A stretch of 36,087 nt of DNA, taken from the NCBI GenBank assembly GCA_900472785.1, contig UCJH01000050.1, positions 59,960 to 96,046 of the forward strand. The letters run 5' to 3'. The translations under genes and the position numbers were made by a program. The notes under the pieces are model-generated. The model saw only the letters and a program-made list of their open reading frames with translations. It ran no database searches and was not told the origin of the DNA. This stretch comes from Hyphomicrobiales bacterium (GTDB lineage Bacteria > Pseudomonadota > Alphaproteobacteria > Rhizobiales > Rhizobiaceae). Positions 34,346-36,087 of the stretch are shown here, piece by piece (positions within the stretch are counted from its first letter, which is position 1; the number at the start of each line of letters is the position of its first letter).

Positions 34346-36087
34346 ATGACATTCAAAGACAAGCCCCAGCGGCCCGGCGGCAAACCGCCCGCCGACAAGA
34401 ACCGCGACAAGAAACCCTATGCCGAAGCGCGCAAGCAGGACGCTGCGGATTCCGGCGTTGAAAAGCCGCGCAAGCCGCGGGTTTCGGCCCCTGCCGCCAC
34501 CGGCGACGAGCCGCAGCGCATCTCCAAGATCATGGCCCGTGCAGGCGTGGCTTCGCGCCGCGACATCGAACGGATGATCATGGAGGGCCGCGTCAAGCTG
34601 AACGGCAAGTTGCTCGACAGCCCGGTCGTCAATGCGACGCTGTCGGATCACATCGAAGTGGACGGCGAGCCGATCCGCGGCATCGAGCGCACCCGTCTCT
34701 GGCTCTATCACAAGCCGACCGGCCTGGTGACCACCAATTCCGATCCGGAAGGCCGCCCGACGGTGTTCGACAACCTGCCGGAAGACCTGCCGCGGGTTCT
34801 CTCGATCGGCCGTCTCGACATCAATACCGAAGGTCTTTTGCTGCTGACCAATGACGGCGGTCTGGCCCGTGTTCTGGAACTGCCCTCGACCGGCTGGCTG
34901 CGCCGCTACCGCGTGCGCGCCCACGGCACGATCGAGCAGGCCGAACTCGACAAGCTGAAGGACGGTATCGCGGTTGACGGCGTGCTCTACGGCTCGATCG
35001 AAGCGACGCTCGACAAGGTGCAGGGCGCCAACGTCTGGATCACCATGGGACTGCGCGAAGGCAAGAACCGTGAGATCAAGAACGTGCTCGGCGCGCTCGG
35101 TCTCGACGTCAACCGCCTGATCCGCATTTCCTACGGTCCGTTCCAGCTCGGGGAACTGGCCGAAGGCAACGCGCAGGAAATCCGCGGCCGCACGCTGCGC
35201 GACCAACTTGGTCCGCGCCTGATCGAGGATGCCAAGGCGAATTTCGACGCGCCGCTGTTCGACAACGCGCCCGTCGAAGAGGAAAAGCCGCAGAAGAGCG
35301 AGTGGTCCTCCAAGGCCGAAAGGCCGGAGCGTGCGTTCCGCGAAAAGCCGGAAGACAAGCGCGAACGCGCGCTGTCGCGCCTGGATACCAAGCGGGACGA
35401 CAGAAGCGGCGGCCGACCGGACCGCAAGGAACGCGGCGGTCGCGATGCCCCGGCGGCACGCTTCGACGACCAGCCGAAGCGTGAGCCCGGTTTCCGTGCC
35501 CGCAAGGCCAATGTCTGGATGGCGCCTGGCGCCCGTCCGGTGGCGGAAAAGAAGCCGAAGGATGCATCGGCAGCCGATACGAGCGAAAAACCGGTTCGTC
35601 GCGAGCGTCCGGACGGCGCACCGAACGTCAAGCGCTACGGCAAGACCAAGGACGGCGCGCCGATGAAGTCGGCACGTAAGTTCGATCCGGATCGCAAGAA
35701 GGCCAGCGTCTACGATCGCCCTGATCGAGGCCCGCGCGTCGTCGTCAATCGCGCTGATGACGACAATGAATGGATTCGCTCGAGCGACGTGCCGACCGAG
35801 GACCGGGGCAGGGGCCGCGAAGGCGGTTTCGACAACAAGCGTGGCGGCGACGACCGCGGCCCGCGCAGCTTTGGCGACCGCCCGCGCGGCGATCGTCCGT
35901 CCGGTGATCGCCCGTTCGGGGATCGTAAGCCGCGTGAAGGTGGCGAAGGCCGTGGGTTCGCCGGCAAGCCGCGCGCCGAGGGTGCCCGTTCCTTCTCCGA
36001 CAAGCCGCGTGGCGAGCGCCCGCAGGGCGACAGGCCGCGCAAGCCCTTCGGCGAAAAATCCTTCAATCGCGAAGACGGCGCCGAGCG
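34346..36087 (+). CDS. rluB: 23S rRNA pseudouridine synthase RluB family, long basic tail, 3' partial
   Basis: The open frame runs past the window end (580 complete codons visible). An N-terminal lysine/proline-rich stretch (about residues 1-55) is followed by an S4 RNA-binding domain (about 56-115, QRISKIMARAGVASRRDIER) and the RsuA/RluB catalytic domain with D158 in GRLDINTEGLLLLTNDG. From about residue 300 the protein is a long disordered tail rich in R, D, G, K and P with repeats of GDRP and DKPR type. The enzyme modifies a uridine of 23S rRNA; the exact position in this organism is inferred from the family. The ATG at 34346 follows AGGCAGG. Confidence 0.93.
   Translation, partial: MTFKDKPQRPGGKPPADKNRDKKPYAEARKQDAADSGVEKPRKPRVSAPAATGDEPQRISKIMARAGVASRRDIERMIMEGRVKLNGKLLDSPVVNATLSDHIEVDGEPIRGIERTRLWLYHKPTGLVTTNSDPEGRPTVFDNLPEDLPRVLSIGRLDINTEGLLLLTNDGGLARVLELPSTGWLRRYRVRAHGTIEQAELDKLKDGIAVDGVLYGSIEATLDKVQGANVWITMGLREGKNREIKNVLGALGLDVNRLIRISYGPFQLGELAEGNAQEIRGRTLRDQLGPRLIEDAKANFDAPLFDNAPVEEEKPQKSEWSSKAERPERAFREKPEDKRERALSRLDTKRDDRSGGRPDRKERGGRDAPAARFDDQPKREPGFRARKANVWMAPGARPVAEKKPKDASAADTSEKPVRRERPDGAPNVKRYGKTKDGAPMKSARKFDPDRKKASVYDRPDRGPRVVVNRADDDNEWIRSSDVPTEDRGRGREGGFDNKRGGDDRGPRSFGDRPRGDRPSGDRPFGDRKPREGGEGRGFAGKPRAEGARSFSDKPRGERPQGDRPRKPFGEKSFNREDGAE

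Noticed and set aside
35710..36066. Minus-strand repetitive frame opposite the rluB tail
   Set aside because: The repeats mirror the low-complexity GDRP-type tail of rluB, which continues in frame from a certain catalytic domain.
35860..36070. Tandem short repeats at the window end as a possible CRISPR or satellite
   Set aside because: They are in-frame, degenerate codon repeats of the RluB tail without regular spacers.

Overview
The window is chromosomal DNA of an alphaproteobacterium, most likely a member of the Rhizobiaceae. The evidence is GC-rich coding with G/C-ending codons, the adjacent hisS-hisZ-hisG genes, a CIRCE-controlled groESL operon with an RpoH-like promoter, a HAD-ribF-ileS neighbourhood, and RIME-like palindromic intergenic repeats. 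The genus cannot be fixed from the sequence alone.

Layout. 1-2381: an inverted repeat pair, the glycolate oxidase iron-sulfur subunit (glcF) and a DUF1353 lipoprotein. 2446-4035: two tandem L,D-transpeptidases. 4288-7487: 3-methyladenine glycosylase (tag), a tiny membrane protein, a two-gene exported set (Met/His-rich DUF305 protein and a small Cys/His protein), and a histidine-box hydroxylase of the sterol desaturase family. 7537-8888: a small PAS-like protein divergent from an HTH regulator. 9004-12584: hisS-hisZ-hisG, interrupted by another inverted repeat pair. 12636-16839: a phytase/esterase-like exported protein, DUF2937, a YfcG/YghU-type GST and an FAD reductase. 17056-20374: an MHYT-PAS-PAS-GGDEF-EAL cyclic-di-GMP protein and a second small PAS-like protein, paralogous to the first. 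21138-23144: groEL-groES, with a 65-bp partial duplication of the groEL 3' end. 23411-25610: chrB (rhodanese-type) and chrA. 25732-27606: HAD hydrolase and ribF. 27607-29264: two tandem type II toxin-antitoxin modules on the minus strand. 29580-36087: ileS, a lipoprotein, a GNAT acetyltransferase, tadA, and rluB running off the window end.

Most of the window is core metabolism, translation and protein quality control, with a few small accessory insertions. The toxin-antitoxin pairs sit exactly between ribF and ileS, which are neighbours in many proteobacteria. chrBA lies beside the stress-controlled groESL promoter region.

The most unusual observations are: (i) the paralogous pair of orphan PAS-like proteins, one of which has a perfect Shine-Dalgarno placed for an AUU start; (ii) an antitoxin with no canonical start codon upstream of its conserved N-terminal helix; (iii) the groEL-end duplication around a perfect palindrome; (iv) sharply bounded AT-rich, rare-codon patches inside two aminoacyl-tRNA synthetase genes, hisS and ileS. 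No large mobile element, CRISPR array, tRNA or rRNA was seen. All calls are by reading only; no database search was run.
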